DNA of 22,932 bases from JABWBR01 sp036741235 (lineage in GTDB: Bacteria; Bacteroidota; Bacteroidia; Chitinophagales; Saprospiraceae), in the NCBI GenBank assembly GCA_036741235.1, contig DAINSQ010000076.1, forward strand, positions 1-22,932. The letters are read 5' to 3'. The notes beneath the pieces were generated by a model. The model worked only from the letters and a program-made list of their open reading frames with translations. It was not told where the DNA came from and searched no databases. The translations under genes and the position numbers were made by a program. This document shows, piece after piece, positions 1 through 8,268 of the stretch (positions are counted from its first letter, which is position 1; each line of letters starts with the position of its first letter).

Positions 1-24
1 TGTCACCCTGTCACCTTGTCACCT
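1..24. repeat. 8-bp tandem repeat (TGTCACCY x3)
   Basis: Three adjacent 8-bp units, TGTCACCC, TGTCACCT and TGTCACCT, fill the window edge and stop 5 bp before the stop codon of the minus-strand OmpA gene. The array may continue outside the window. It resembles in unit length and CACC core the array near 21.4 kb. Function unknown. Confidence 0.75.
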
Positions 25-29
25 AAAAA

Positions 30-1562
30 TTACTTCACATACAAATTAAACTCTACCCGGCGGTTCAGACTGCGGCCCTGCGAAGTTTTATTGCTGGCAA
101 TAGGTTGCGATTCTCCGTAACCCTTGTACGACATACGTTTGGCATTGATTCCTTTTGATACCAGATAATCGTAGCAAGCTTTGGCGCGGCCGTCCGACAG
201 TTTCAGGTTGGCCTTGTCGTCGCCTACGTTGTCGGTATGGCCGGCGATGGCGATGCTATAGCCGGCGTATCGGTTCATCACATCTACTACCTGGTCCAAA
301 ATTTTGTAAGACTCTGCTTTGAGCGTCGTTTTTCCTGTCTCGAACTGCACAGAGCGCATAGCTGTAATCAGCAATTCCTGGTCTTCTTTTTTCACTTCCG
401 GGCATCCTTTGTTGCCGATTGGGCCGGCCAGTTCAGGGCAGGTATCTTCGGGGTCGATGAGGCCGTCGCCGTCGGTATCGGGGCAGCCGGCGAATTTGCC
501 GTAGACATCAGGGCAGCGGTCGTCTTTATCGGCAACGCCGTCGTTGTCTTTATCGGGGCAGCCCTGGGCGGTGGCGTTGCCGGCTTCAGTGGGGCAGGCG
601 TCCATATCGTCGGCGATGCCGTCGCCGTCGCTGTCCTTGATGGGGCAGCCTTTATTTGAAGCGGGCCCGGCCTCGTTGGGGCACTCGTCAAAGCGGTTGG
701 CAATGCCGTCGTTGTCGTCATCGGGGCAGCCGTTGAGCGCTGCCGTGCCCTTATCCTGCGGGCATTGGTCGTCTTTGTCGGCAATGCCGTCGCCGTCGGT
801 GTCGGGGCAGCCATTGAGTGCGCCTGCAATTTCGGGGCAGGCGTCGTCCATGTCCGCCAGCCCGTCGCGGTCGGTATCGGGACAGCCATTGGTCATTTTG
901 CTGCCGGGCTGGTCGGGACATTTATCGTCGGCGTCGGCGATGCCGTCGCCGTCAGCATCGGGGCATCCGCCCAATGCCGCTAGGCCGGGAATATTCGGGC
1001 ATTTGTCGACATCGTCGGAGACGCCGTCGCGGTCGGCGTCGTTTTTGCCCAGGCGATACACAAAACCCACGCCGAGTTGCAGGTTGTTGCGGTATTCTTC
1101 TGGCGAGAATCGGTATTCACCCTGCACGTTGACATAAGAATTGCGGCCCACCCTGATATCGAGACCTAATCCAGCAGGGATTTGCAGGTTGCCGGTTTCG
1201 AAGCGCTCCGATACATAACCTGCACCGCCGAAAACATAGGGCACAAGCCTGCTTTGCTCTTTGAAGTATTGCAGACGGAGCAAAGCGTCAAGGCTCACAA
1301 TATTGACATTGTCCTGTTCGCCGAAAATATTGGCCACACCCACTTTCAACGGTACCGTCAATCCCAGATAACGGCTGAAATGGCGCGTATAACCGACTTC
1401 GATGCCGTTGGTGATGTCCAGTCCGTCAACGTCGTTGGGCATGCCGTAATCAATGAAAAGCAGCTTTGCACTCACGGCACTTACCCCTTTGCTGTCATTC
1501 GACTGCGCCGCCGCACTGCCTAATATGAGAGATAATAGAAGGATTAACACGTAGTTTTTCAT
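30..1562 (-). CDS. OmpA family outer-membrane protein with eight TSP3-like calcium repeats
   Basis: This is probably a structural outer-membrane protein that anchors the membrane to peptidoglycan. The chosen start gives MKNYVLILLLSLILG..., a clear signal peptide ending at AAAQ. About 150 residues with alternating beta-barrel character follow, then eight Asp-rich repeats of the type DxDGDGIADxxDxCP (thrombospondin type 3-like, predicted to bind calcium), and finally an OmpA C-terminal domain with the peptidoglycan-binding signature around GHTDNVG and LSDGRAKACYDYL, ending near NRRVEFNLYVK. An upstream ATG at 1649 is in frame but lies beyond a perfect TAnnTTTG promoter element at 1608-1615, so the start at 1562 is preferred. 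The length of 510 aa is ordinary for Bacteroidota OmpA/TSP3 proteins. Divergent from the CotH gene. The family is certain; the specific role is not. Confidence 0.93.
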   Translation of the reverse strand: MKNYVLILLLSLILGSAAAQSNDSKGVSAVSAKLLFIDYGMPNDVDGLDITNGIEVGYTRHFSRYLGLTVPLKVGVANIFGEQDNVNIVSLDALLRLQYFKEQSRLVPYVFGGAGYVSERFETGNLQIPAGLGLDIRVGRNSYVNVQGEYRFSPEEYRNNLQLGVGFVYRLGKNDADRDGVSDDVDKCPNIPGLAALGGCPDADGDGIADADDKCPDQPGSKMTNGCPDTDRDGLADMDDACPEIAGALNGCPDTDGDGIADKDDQCPQDKGTAALNGCPDDDNDGIANRFDECPNEAGPASNKGCPIKDSDGDGIADDMDACPTEAGNATAQGCPDKDNDGVADKDDRCPDVYGKFAGCPDTDGDGLIDPEDTCPELAGPIGNKGCPEVKKEDQELLITAMRSVQFETGKTTLKAESYKILDQVVDVMNRYAGYSIAIAGHTDNVGDDKANLKLSDGRAKACYDYLVSKGINAKRMSYKGYGESQPIASNKTSQGRSLNRRVEFNLYVK

Positions 1563-1607
1563 ACTGAATATGTTTTGGTTGGATATATCTTTTCTCATAG
1601 TTGCTGG

Positions 1608-1634
1608 CAAATATACCCAATTCAGACGCTGCAA
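1608..1634 (-). promoter_or_regulatory. Bacteroidota-type promoter of the OmpA gene
   Basis: On the minus strand a perfect -7 element TATATTTG (1608-1615) is preceded after 16 bp by TTG (1632-1634). This fits the Bacteroidota TTG / TAnnTTTG pattern, though the spacing is slightly short. It places the transcript start around 1601 and supports translation from the ATG at 1562. Confidence 0.55.
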
Positions 1635-1662
1635 GGGGCGTTTGGTCACATTGTTTTTATCG

Positions 1663-1706
1663 GTTGCAGGTTGTAGATTTGTCGGTCTGTTTATGAGTTG
1701 CAGGTT
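1663..1706. repeat. Direct repeat GTTGCAGGTT x2
   Basis: The 10-bp word GTTGCAGGTT occurs at 1663-1672 and 1697-1706, in the short divergent intergenic region between the OmpA and CotH genes. It could be a regulator-binding pair or a relic of a short-repeat array. Nothing else identifies it. Confidence 0.4.
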
Positions 1707-1760
1707 TAGGCACAGTCCAAAAGTCCTCCGTATCTTGCCGCATTAAAATACAATTGCTAT

Positions 1761-3983
1761 GCGCTCCACCGCGACGACATAGTCCCCCGCATCGACATCT
1801 GGCTGCCGGCCGATTCGCTGGCTATCCTGCTGGCGCCGGGCAACGAGCATAGCAATTACCACTGGCACGCTACTTTTGCGTTTGACAACGGCGACCAGCG
1901 CGATACAGTTTATAATGTGGGATTGCGACTGCGCGGCAATACTTCGCGCACGGCTGACAAAAAGTCGTTCAAGGTATCGTTTAATACCTACGAACCCGGC
2001 CGGCAGTGGAACGGCGTGGAGAAGCTGAACCTCAACGGCGAACACAACGACCCCGCAGTGTGCCGATCCAAGGTGTGCTGGGACCTCCTGCGGCAAATGG
2101 GCGTGCCGGCGCCCCGCGCCAACCACGTGCGGCTGTATATCAACGGCGAATTCCGCGGACTCTATGTGAATGTGGAGCATATCGACGAGGAGTTTGCCGA
2201 GACGCGATTTGGCAATAAAAACGGCAACCTTTACAAGTGCCTCTGGCCCGCCGACCTGGCCTACCTCGGCAGTAATCCCGATTTGTATAAATTTGAATCG
2301 AACGGCCGCCGGGCCTACGACCTGCGTACTAACGAGGAAACAGATGACTACTCCGATCTGGCCCATTTTATCGATGTGCTGAATAATACGCCGATCGCCG
2401 ACCTGCCCTGCGAACTGGAGCAGGTGATGAATGTGGAAACGCTGCTGCCGGCTATGGCTTTTGATGTGCTGGCAGGAAACTGGGACGGGCCGTTTTATAA
2501 TAAAAACAATTTTTACCTGTACAAAAATACAGCCACCGGACTGTTTGAATTCATCCCCTACGACCTCGATAATACGCTGGGTATCGATTGGCTGGGGGTG
2601 AATTGGGGAATTCGCAATGTGTATAACTGGGCGCATCCCACCGAACCCCGGCCGCTGTTTAAAAGGGTGCTGCAAGCGCCGCTTTATAGAGAACAGTTTA
2701 CGTATTATTTGCGGACGTTTATGGATGATATTTTTAACGAACAGGCACTTTTTCCCTACCTGAACAACCTCAAGCAACGTATTGCGCCCTATGCACAAGC
2801 CGATCCGTACCGCCCGCTGGACTACGGCTTTACTTATGCCGATTTTGAAACCGCTTTTGTTGACAACCTGCCGTTTTTTCATACCGATTACGGCTTACAG
2901 GACTTTATCACTACCCGCCACAATACGGCGGAGGTGCAGTTGGACGCGGTAAATGCCGCACCCGTCTTGAGCTGGGTATTCGATAACAACCCCTCCGCCT
3001 ATCAGGATATCAACCTTAGCATACACGCCAACGACGACGTGGAGGTAGCGCAGGTGACCTGGTGCTACCGCATCAACGGCGCCGGCGCAGAAACTTGCGT
3101 GCCGATGTACGACGACGGCCAACACCTCGACGGCGCCGCCGGCGACGGGCGCTACGGCGCCGGTCTGCCGGCGTTTGATGCCGCCGGATTTATCGATTAT
3201 TATTTTTCAGCTACCGATAATGCAGGCAAAGTAAGTCGCAAGCCGGTCTGCGGCTACCTGCGGCTCGATATACAAAACGCGGCCTTGCCCGTGGCAATAA
3301 ATGAAGTCATGGCCGCCAATTCGTCGACGATCGCCGATAATTTTGGCGAATACGACGACTGGGTGGAGCTCTACAACTATTCCGATGTGCCGGTATTCCT
3401 CGGTGGGCGCTACCTGTCGGATAACCCGACCAATCCCGATAAATGGGCTTTCCCGGATATCTGGATACAACCCCAGGAGTACCTGCTGGTGTGGGCCGAT
3501 GACGATACCAACCAGGGCCCCCTGCACACCGACTTCAAGCTCGATGCAGCCGGGGAGTTTATCGGCATCTACGACAATGCCGCCAATAATTACACCCTGA
3601 TCGACGGGTTTACATTTGGGCCGCAGGCTTCCAACAGCGCCATCGGCCGGCTACCCGACGGTTTCGGCCCCGTGCAGCCGGTGAATCCAACGCCCGGCGG
3701 ACCGAATATGCCGATTACGGATATTGCTGATTTAACTGATAATCAATTAAATATACTAGTATTCCCCAATCCGTTTTCCAATGAATTATGGGTACGGTGG
3801 CCGGCTGCCGGCACGCTGCAGATGGTAGATCTGTGGGGTAGGGTAGTGGGCGGGAGTTTTGACCCCGTTTCGGAGGGCTTGTGGCGTTTTTCCGCAGATG
3901 GATTGGCAGATGGGATTTATTTTTTGACAGCTCAAATAGGGAAAGGTGTGACGATTAGAAAAGTGGCGCTAGTGCGGCCGTAA
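1761..3983 (+). CDS. CotH kinase family protein with lamin-tail domain and T9SS tail, 5' end defective
   Basis: CotH-family proteins are atypical secreted kinases; many Bacteroidota members are surface or extracellular proteins of unknown substrate. The open frame begins at 1710 without any ATG. Family-like sequence starts around 1764 (DDIVPRIDIWLPADSLAIL), so the first in-frame GTG at 1917 would cut away conserved sequence. The CotH domain contains LRLRGNTSR, RANHVRLYINGEFRGLY and the PYDLDNTLG motif that corresponds to the metal-binding Asp region. An Ig-like segment follows (about 2960-3230), then a lamin-tail domain (INEVMAANSS to VWADDDTNQG, about 3296-3590) and a T9SS type A tail (VFPNPFSNELWV ... 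DGIYFLTAQIG ... RKVALVRP). No signal peptide precedes the CotH domain, although a T9SS client needs one. A short deletion, a frameshift or an assembly error near 1759 is likely. Confidence 0.85.
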   Translation, partial: ALHRDDIVPRIDIWLPADSLAILLAPGNEHSNYHWHATFAFDNGDQRDTVYNVGLRLRGNTSRTADKKSFKVSFNTYEPGRQWNGVEKLNLNGEHNDPAVCRSKVCWDLLRQMGVPAPRANHVRLYINGEFRGLYVNVEHIDEEFAETRFGNKNGNLYKCLWPADLAYLGSNPDLYKFESNGRRAYDLRTNEETDDYSDLAHFIDVLNNTPIADLPCELEQVMNVETLLPAMAFDVLAGNWDGPFYNKNNFYLYKNTATGLFEFIPYDLDNTLGIDWLGVNWGIRNVYNWAHPTEPRPLFKRVLQAPLYREQFTYYLRTFMDDIFNEQALFPYLNNLKQRIAPYAQADPYRPLDYGFTYADFETAFVDNLPFFHTDYGLQDFITTRHNTAEVQLDAVNAAPVLSWVFDNNPSAYQDINLSIHANDDVEVAQVTWCYRINGAGAETCVPMYDDGQHLDGAAGDGRYGAGLPAFDAAGFIDYYFSATDNAGKVSRKPVCGYLRLDIQNAALPVAINEVMAANSSTIADNFGEYDDWVELYNYSDVPVFLGGRYLSDNPTNPDKWAFPDIWIQPQEYLLVWADDDTNQGPLHTDFKLDAAGEFIGIYDNAANNYTLIDGFTFGPQASNSAIGRLPDGFGPVQPVNPTPGGPNMPITDIADLTDNQLNILVFPNPFSNELWVRWPAAGTLQMVDLWGRVVGGSFDPVSEGLWRFSADGLADGIYFLTAQIGKGVTIRKVALVRP

Positions 3984-4075
3984 TATTTCGCCACTATAAG
4001 CGCCTGTTTTAGTTAAATTCGCAACAACTCGCTTACCCCGGCTGTTAGGTTTCTTTTCACATCAACACACCTAAT

Positions 4076-5521
4076 ATGAAGCCCATCTACACTGCCGTTT
4101 TTTGCCTCCTCGCTGCCTGGGGAGTGCAAGCCCAATCCTACCCGGAATTCAGCGAGCTCTCCGGTCAATCGATGAATCACTTTTCGAGCGTGCCGTTCGG
4201 AAACGAATATATCTACCAGCTCAACATACCGCCCAACGGGATCATGATGTACCGCATAGGCGCCGATGCCGCAATACTGGACTCCGTCGCGGTACCGAAC
4301 AGCCTGGGTAATATCTTCCATACAGACAACCGCTTGTTTTTCTCTGGATTGGAATGGAACGGGAGCGTATTTTCCACCATGCGGCAAGTATTCACAGAGT
4401 ACGATGCCGACCTGGAGATAGTACAAAAAACGAACGGGGTTTCGCTACAGCCCATCTATTCCCCGATCATCCAGGAGCAGACCGAAACGATGATCAACAC
4501 GCAGGCAGGCAGCTTTCAATTCTACAACGACACGCTTTTTTCATTTGATAAATACCTGGTTGTTGATAGCCCGCTGGTGTTTTTGGGTACTGCTAACTTG
4601 TTCTCCAAAACCGGCATCGATGGCGAACTGTACGGCAATTTCCCGCTAAGCATCAACTCGCTCTCCAATTGCTTCTTTGTTGGAAATCGCCTCTTTGTGC
4701 AAGGCAGCGCCTACGTGAGCGCTTTTCAACCCCGGACCTTGCTGGAATTCGACTCCAACGGCAACCTGCTGCGAGGGGCCGATTACGATACTTTCGGCTC
4801 GGGCGAATACCTCGACGGCGCCTTGGGTGGCCGGCATAAAGAGCGTTTTTATTTCACCTACCTCGGTTACGACCCTACACTGCCGGGTTGTGCGGAGGAC
4901 AACGCCACCATCGACGTTCGCGACAGCGCCTGGACGGTGCTCCACCGGTTGAAACTGCCCGATTGCGGTTACCTGGTATCCGGCAAAATGCCTTTCGGGT
5001 TTGATGCTCAGGACAACGTGTTCTACGCCGCTCCGCATGAGTTATTCGAAAAAATAATGGTGTATAAATTTACACCGGATTTTCAACTGATCTGGAAAAC
5101 CGAGTTGAACTTTGAAAACGAGCAGTCATTCGTTTTCCCGATTTCGCAGCACCCCACCGAAGACGGCGGCATTTTGCTCAACTGCTATAAAATAGAGAAC
5201 GGCGCGCGCCGGTTGGTGATCTTAAAGATTTCCGCCTCTGGCAATCCGGTTTCTTCCACGCAGTTCACTCAGCAGGAAAGCGAACCCGCAGCGCCCCTTT
5301 TCTACCCTAATCCGACCTACGGACCGCTACACATCTCGCCCGGTATTTCAGAAGCAACAACGGTGCAAATTAGTAGTGTGGACGGCCGGTTATTGGATGT
5401 CGTCAATCTGTCGGCCGGGCCGGTTGATTTGTCCGCTTATCCGCGGGGCGCATACGTACTCACGCTTTGGGATCAGACCCGGCGTCTGAGAGTGGGTGCG
5501 GAGGTGGTGGTGAAGCGATGA
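4076..5521 (+). CDS. Secreted protein of unknown function with T9SS sorting domain
   Basis: I do not recognise the main domain. The 481-aa protein starts with a clear signal peptide (MKPIYTAVFCLLAAWGVQAQ). About 380 residues follow, rich in aromatic residues and short beta-like segments, with recurring patterns such as LLEFDSNGNLLRG and MVYKFTPDFQLIWKTELN; these are reminiscent of beta-propeller blades in other T9SS clients. It ends in a T9SS type A tail: PLFYPNPTYGPLHI, then VDGRLLDVVNLS, then YPRGAYVLTLWDQTRRLRVG. It lies 92 bp after the CotH gene on the same strand. It is probably exported across the outer membrane and either attached or released. A propeller fold is inference only. Confidence 0.8.
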   Translation: MKPIYTAVFCLLAAWGVQAQSYPEFSELSGQSMNHFSSVPFGNEYIYQLNIPPNGIMMYRIGADAAILDSVAVPNSLGNIFHTDNRLFFSGLEWNGSVFSTMRQVFTEYDADLEIVQKTNGVSLQPIYSPIIQEQTETMINTQAGSFQFYNDTLFSFDKYLVVDSPLVFLGTANLFSKTGIDGELYGNFPLSINSLSNCFFVGNRLFVQGSAYVSAFQPRTLLEFDSNGNLLRGADYDTFGSGEYLDGALGGRHKERFYFTYLGYDPTLPGCAEDNATIDVRDSAWTVLHRLKLPDCGYLVSGKMPFGFDAQDNVFYAAPHELFEKIMVYKFTPDFQLIWKTELNFENEQSFVFPISQHPTEDGGILLNCYKIENGARRLVILKISASGNPVSSTQFTQQESEPAAPLFYPNPTYGPLHISPGISEATTVQISSVDGRLLDVVNLSAGPVDLSAYPRGAYVLTLWDQTRRLRVGAEVVVKR

Positions 5522-5747
5522 AGCGGTAGTTTTTTGTTTATTGGCCTTTCCAGTTTTTAACGCAAATGGTTCAAGTCCAGATGAATCATGGCGTGTCTAG
5601 ATTTATATGTTGGCGAGTGCGGCGCAGTGAAGTCCCGAAATGCGGTCTTGTCAAATAAACGGTGCTTTGAAAAAAATAATCAGCCGCATTAAACCTCACA
5701 GACAAAAGTTAGTCTAAATGCTAGTAGGATTTCAAACAAGACTAATC

Positions 5748-6263
5748 ATGTACAAACATATCATCATTTTAATAGCCCTAATTGCCGAGGGGTTATCTAT
5801 GAATGGGCAAACCGCCTCTTCCTCAAATACTTATCAGGTGTGCCTTTTTTTACTGGAAGATTGTAAAATCACCCAGGCCTACACAGACAAACTGCAAAAT
5901 CTGCACCGCACATTTGCTAGTGATAGCATTCATTTTACCGGTTTTTTTCCCAACCCTGTTTCGGAAGATTCAACAATGCAGGCTTTTGTCGAAAAATATC
6001 AATTGCCTTTTCCTTGCACGCGTTCAGGCGCTTACGACCAGGCCAAGCGCTTTGGCGTAACTGTTACGCCCGAGGTAGTGGTGTACAACGAAACGCGTGA
6101 TTCGGTATACTACCAGGGGCGTATCGATAATTTATTTGAACGTGTCGGGCAACGAAGGCAAGTGGTGACCTCGCATGAATTGGAGAATGCACTTTATTCT
6201 ATTCAACAAAATAAACCCGTTCTTGTGTCGCGAACAACTCCGGTTGGTTGTATCTTAAAATAA
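5748..6263 (+). CDS. Redoxin/thioredoxin-fold protein partnered with the downstream cytochrome-monooxygenase
   Basis: The start at 5748 (MYKHIIILIALIAEGL...) gives a signal-like N-terminus; the ATG at 5718 would only add ten residues. The mature 150 aa look like the AhpC/TSA-redoxin group. A single Cys at residue 39 in EDCKIT sits where CPxS/CPIS-type redoxins have the active Cys, with no CxxC. Next come the cis-Pro region VTVTPEVVVYN, the YYQGRIDNLFERVG segment and the C-terminal TTPVGCILK. From family knowledge, this last part is typical of redoxins encoded beside, or fused to, cytochrome c/copper type II monooxygenase proteins. That fits the next gene, which starts 9 bp downstream. It probably works in the periplasm on thiol or metal chemistry for its partner; the reaction is unknown. 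Confidence 0.75.
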   Translation: MYKHIIILIALIAEGLSMNGQTASSSNTYQVCLFLLEDCKITQAYTDKLQNLHRTFASDSIHFTGFFPNPVSEDSTMQAFVEKYQLPFPCTRSGAYDQAKRFGVTVTPEVVVYNETRDSVYYQGRIDNLFERVGQRRQVVTSHELENALYSIQQNKPVLVSRTTPVGCILK

Positions 6264-6272
6264 TACTCGCCT

Positions 6273-7853
6273 ATGAAAAAGATTGTTTTACTCGGTTTTT
6301 ATGTAATTGCCGTCTCCCTTTCAGTTTCGGCCCAGCAGATAACGTGGAGCGAACACGTGGCGCCCATAGTTTTTAAGCATTGCACTTCTTGCCACCGCCC
6401 TGGCGAGATTGCGCCATTTTCGCTGACCAATTATACTGAAGCGAATAACTGGGCCAACATGGTGCAATACGTCACCGAAATACGTTACATGCCTCCATGG
6501 AAGGCAGACCCTGATTTCGGCGTGGAGTACCTTGGCGAAAACTACCTTACCGATGAGGAGATTACCACAATAAAAGCCTGGGTTGACGGTGGGGCGCCAC
6601 AAGGCGATCCTGCCCTCGAACCTCCGCTTCCGGTTTTTCCTACTGGATCGCAAGTAGGAACGCCTGATCTGGTATTATCTTTTTCACAATCATATGTGCA
6701 CGAGGGAACTGGTTATGACGAATATCGCTATTTCGTTCTACCCACCGGACTTACGGAAGATAAAAACCTTGTTGCGCTGGAGATGCGTCCGGGAAATACT
6801 GCGATTGTTCACCACGCTTTGTTTTGGGCTGATACCAGTGGGACTGCTGCTATCTTAGATGCGCAGACGCCCGAATACGGTTTCGTAGGCGGTCAGGGGC
6901 AGGGCGGCGGCCAAGCTAATTTTGGCCCGCAACTCCCGACCTATGTGCCGGGTGCAAAGCCCAATGTTTATTCACATGGCATGGCGCAACGTATTTTTGC
7001 CGGCAGCGATTTAGTCTTGCAGGTGCATTACGCGCCTACTTCCACCGACGAAGCTGACTCGTCTACCGTCAATTTATTCTTCTCCGATCAGCCGGTTTCC
7101 CGATACGTTCGCTCCCATATCATGCTACCGCCCAGCCTGGTTAACGGCCCGTTTGTCTTGGAACCCAATACGATAAAGGAATTCCATGGGGTTTTCAAGA
7201 CACCTTTAGCCGTAAGTTTACTCGGCATCATGCCGCATTGCCACTTATTGGGTAAAAACTGGCGCGTTTTTGCCGTGACACCTCAAAATGACACAATACC
7301 GCTTATCCATATTGAAAACTGGGATTTTAATTGGCAAGGAACTTACCATTTCAGGACACTGAAAGTGTTGCCTAAAGATACAGAAATACATGCTTTTGCT
7401 ACGTATGATAATACATCTGACAATCCCTTTAATCCCAATTTCCCGCCCCAAACTGTCACATGGGGAGAAGGTACTGCTGATGAGATGTATTATCTACCCC
7501 TGCTTTGGTTGCCCTACCAACCAGGCGATGAAGAGCTGGACCTCATTGGTAGCACAACTGATACAGAGGATGCCGGTTTCCATTTCAACCAGACCCGTTT
7601 GTACCCGGTGGCGCCCAATCCTGCTAAAGGTTTGGTAAAAGTTGGCTTTACCCTGGCAGAAACCGGTACCGTTGGCGTAACGGTATACGATTTTGAAGGC
7701 CGTTTGGTTGCCACCTTGCAACCTAACCGTTTGACTAGAAGCGGCGAGCATATCATGAATTGGGACACTTCGAGGCTGACGCCAGGCATTTACTACGTCG
7801 TTCTGCAGACTAATGGCGTTGTGCAGACTCAAAAAGTGATAGTGACGCCTTAG
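6273..7853 (+). CDS. Cytochrome c plus copper type II (PHM-like) monooxygenase protein with T9SS tail
   Basis: A signal peptide (ending VSAQQ) leads into a cytochrome c domain with heme motif CTSCH at residues 37-41 and a likely axial Met73 in RYMPPWK. A copper type II ascorbate-dependent monooxygenase-like region follows. The candidate CuH ligands are His180-His181 (AIVHHALFW) and His252 (LQVHYAP). The candidate CuM ligands are His322/His324 (MPHCHLLGK) and Met405 (ADEMYY). These correspond to the peptidylglycine alpha-hydroxylating monooxygenase pattern. The C-terminus is a T9SS type A tail (PVAPNPAKGLVKVGF ... TPGIYYVVLQ). A heme domain fused to a two-copper monooxygenase suggests electron delivery to the copper sites outside the cytoplasm. 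The substrate is unknown. It lies 9 bp after the redoxin gene and is very probably co-transcribed with it. Confidence 0.85.
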   Translation: MKKIVLLGFYVIAVSLSVSAQQITWSEHVAPIVFKHCTSCHRPGEIAPFSLTNYTEANNWANMVQYVTEIRYMPPWKADPDFGVEYLGENYLTDEEITTIKAWVDGGAPQGDPALEPPLPVFPTGSQVGTPDLVLSFSQSYVHEGTGYDEYRYFVLPTGLTEDKNLVALEMRPGNTAIVHHALFWADTSGTAAILDAQTPEYGFVGGQGQGGGQANFGPQLPTYVPGAKPNVYSHGMAQRIFAGSDLVLQVHYAPTSTDEADSSTVNLFFSDQPVSRYVRSHIMLPPSLVNGPFVLEPNTIKEFHGVFKTPLAVSLLGIMPHCHLLGKNWRVFAVTPQNDTIPLIHIENWDFNWQGTYHFRTLKVLPKDTEIHAFATYDNTSDNPFNPNFPPQTVTWGEGTADEMYYLPLLWLPYQPGDEELDLIGSTTDTEDAGFHFNQTRLYPVAPNPAKGLVKVGFTLAETGTVGVTVYDFEGRLVATLQPNRLTRSGEHIMNWDTSRLTPGIYYVVLQTNGVVQTQKVIVTP

Positions 7854-7887
7854 CGGTCGGTCGTGTTTAAGCGGTAAAACGAAATAA

Positions 7888-8128
7888 AAAAGAGCGTCTT
7901 TCCCCAATCCGGTGCGGGATGCGATGACTGTTTCCGGTTTGCCGGCCGATTTCTCCGGAACGGTAGCCGTTTATAACAGTATGGGGCAAATGGTGGCCGG
8001 TGGTTGGAAAAGCGGGGGGCAGTTCAGTGTTGAGGCGGGGCATTTGAAACCGGGGATTTATGTGGTTCAAATCAGGAGTGAAAAGGGGGGGCGATGCGAC
8101 TAAAAAGTTTGTGAAAAATTGGCAATAG
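7888..8128 (+). pseudogene. Orphan, frameshifted T9SS sorting domain (remnant of a B-type hydrolase gene)
   Basis: After an in-frame stop at 7885-7887, the frame reads SFPNPVRDAMTVSGLPADF, then YNSMGQMVAGG and LKPGIYVVQIRSEKGG: a complete T9SS type A tail without a passenger protein. A run of seven G (8085-8091) shifts the frame to an early stop at 8101. In the next frame the expected ending DATKKFVKNWQ and a stop at 8126-8128 appear, so one surplus G breaks it. The tail is most like that of the hydrolase at 16600-17757 (SGLSGDFQGTVTVYD ... GIYFLQL ... KKFLKE). The segment therefore looks like the 3' remnant of a deleted third copy of that gene type. Confidence 0.7.
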
Positions 8129-8153
8129 CCGATGAGGTGGTAAATCGAAGGTC

Positions 8154-8235
8154 AGTGCTTCTAATAAACTTTGTGCTAACCGGGCAGGGAAGTGCTGCTA
8201 ATCCGATACTGCACCTACATGCAATCCGTCATGTG
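8154..8235 (+). repeat. Short direct repeat plus half-site upstream of the esterase
   Basis: AGTGCTTCTAAT (8154-8165) recurs as AGTGCTGCTAAT (8191-8202), 37 bp apart. The segment ends in CTACATGCAATCCGTCATGTG (about 8216-8235). The reverse complement of that end resembles the sequence just after the esterase gene at 9444-9470 (GCGCATAACACGGGTTTTGT...). The segment is unlike the neighbouring coding DNA and appears to mark the left junction of an inserted unit. From memory, sequences of this style recur between genes in Bacteroidota genomes, but I cannot name the element. Confidence 0.45.
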
Positions 8236-8268
8236 AAACCCTGTAAAGCGAAGTAAAATTATTCGATA

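Noticed and set aside
237..1137. Plus-strand frames opposite the OmpA gene
   Set aside because: They mirror the TSP3-like repeats and have low-complexity translations.
1563..1649. Longer OmpA start at 1649
   Set aside because: It lies upstream of the TAnnTTTG element and would bury the signal peptide.
1917..1919. GTG as the real start of the CotH gene
   Set aside because: Conserved CotH sequence continues upstream in the same frame; the start is inside the domain.
1743..2882. 379-aa minus-strand open frame
   Set aside because: It lies antisense to the CotH domain, which has clear family motifs; the translation has no recognisable motif and is a composition shadow.
4014..4021. TAAATTCG as promoter of the 4076 gene
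   Set aside because: One mismatch to TAnnTTTG and no convincing TTG upstream; too weak to list.
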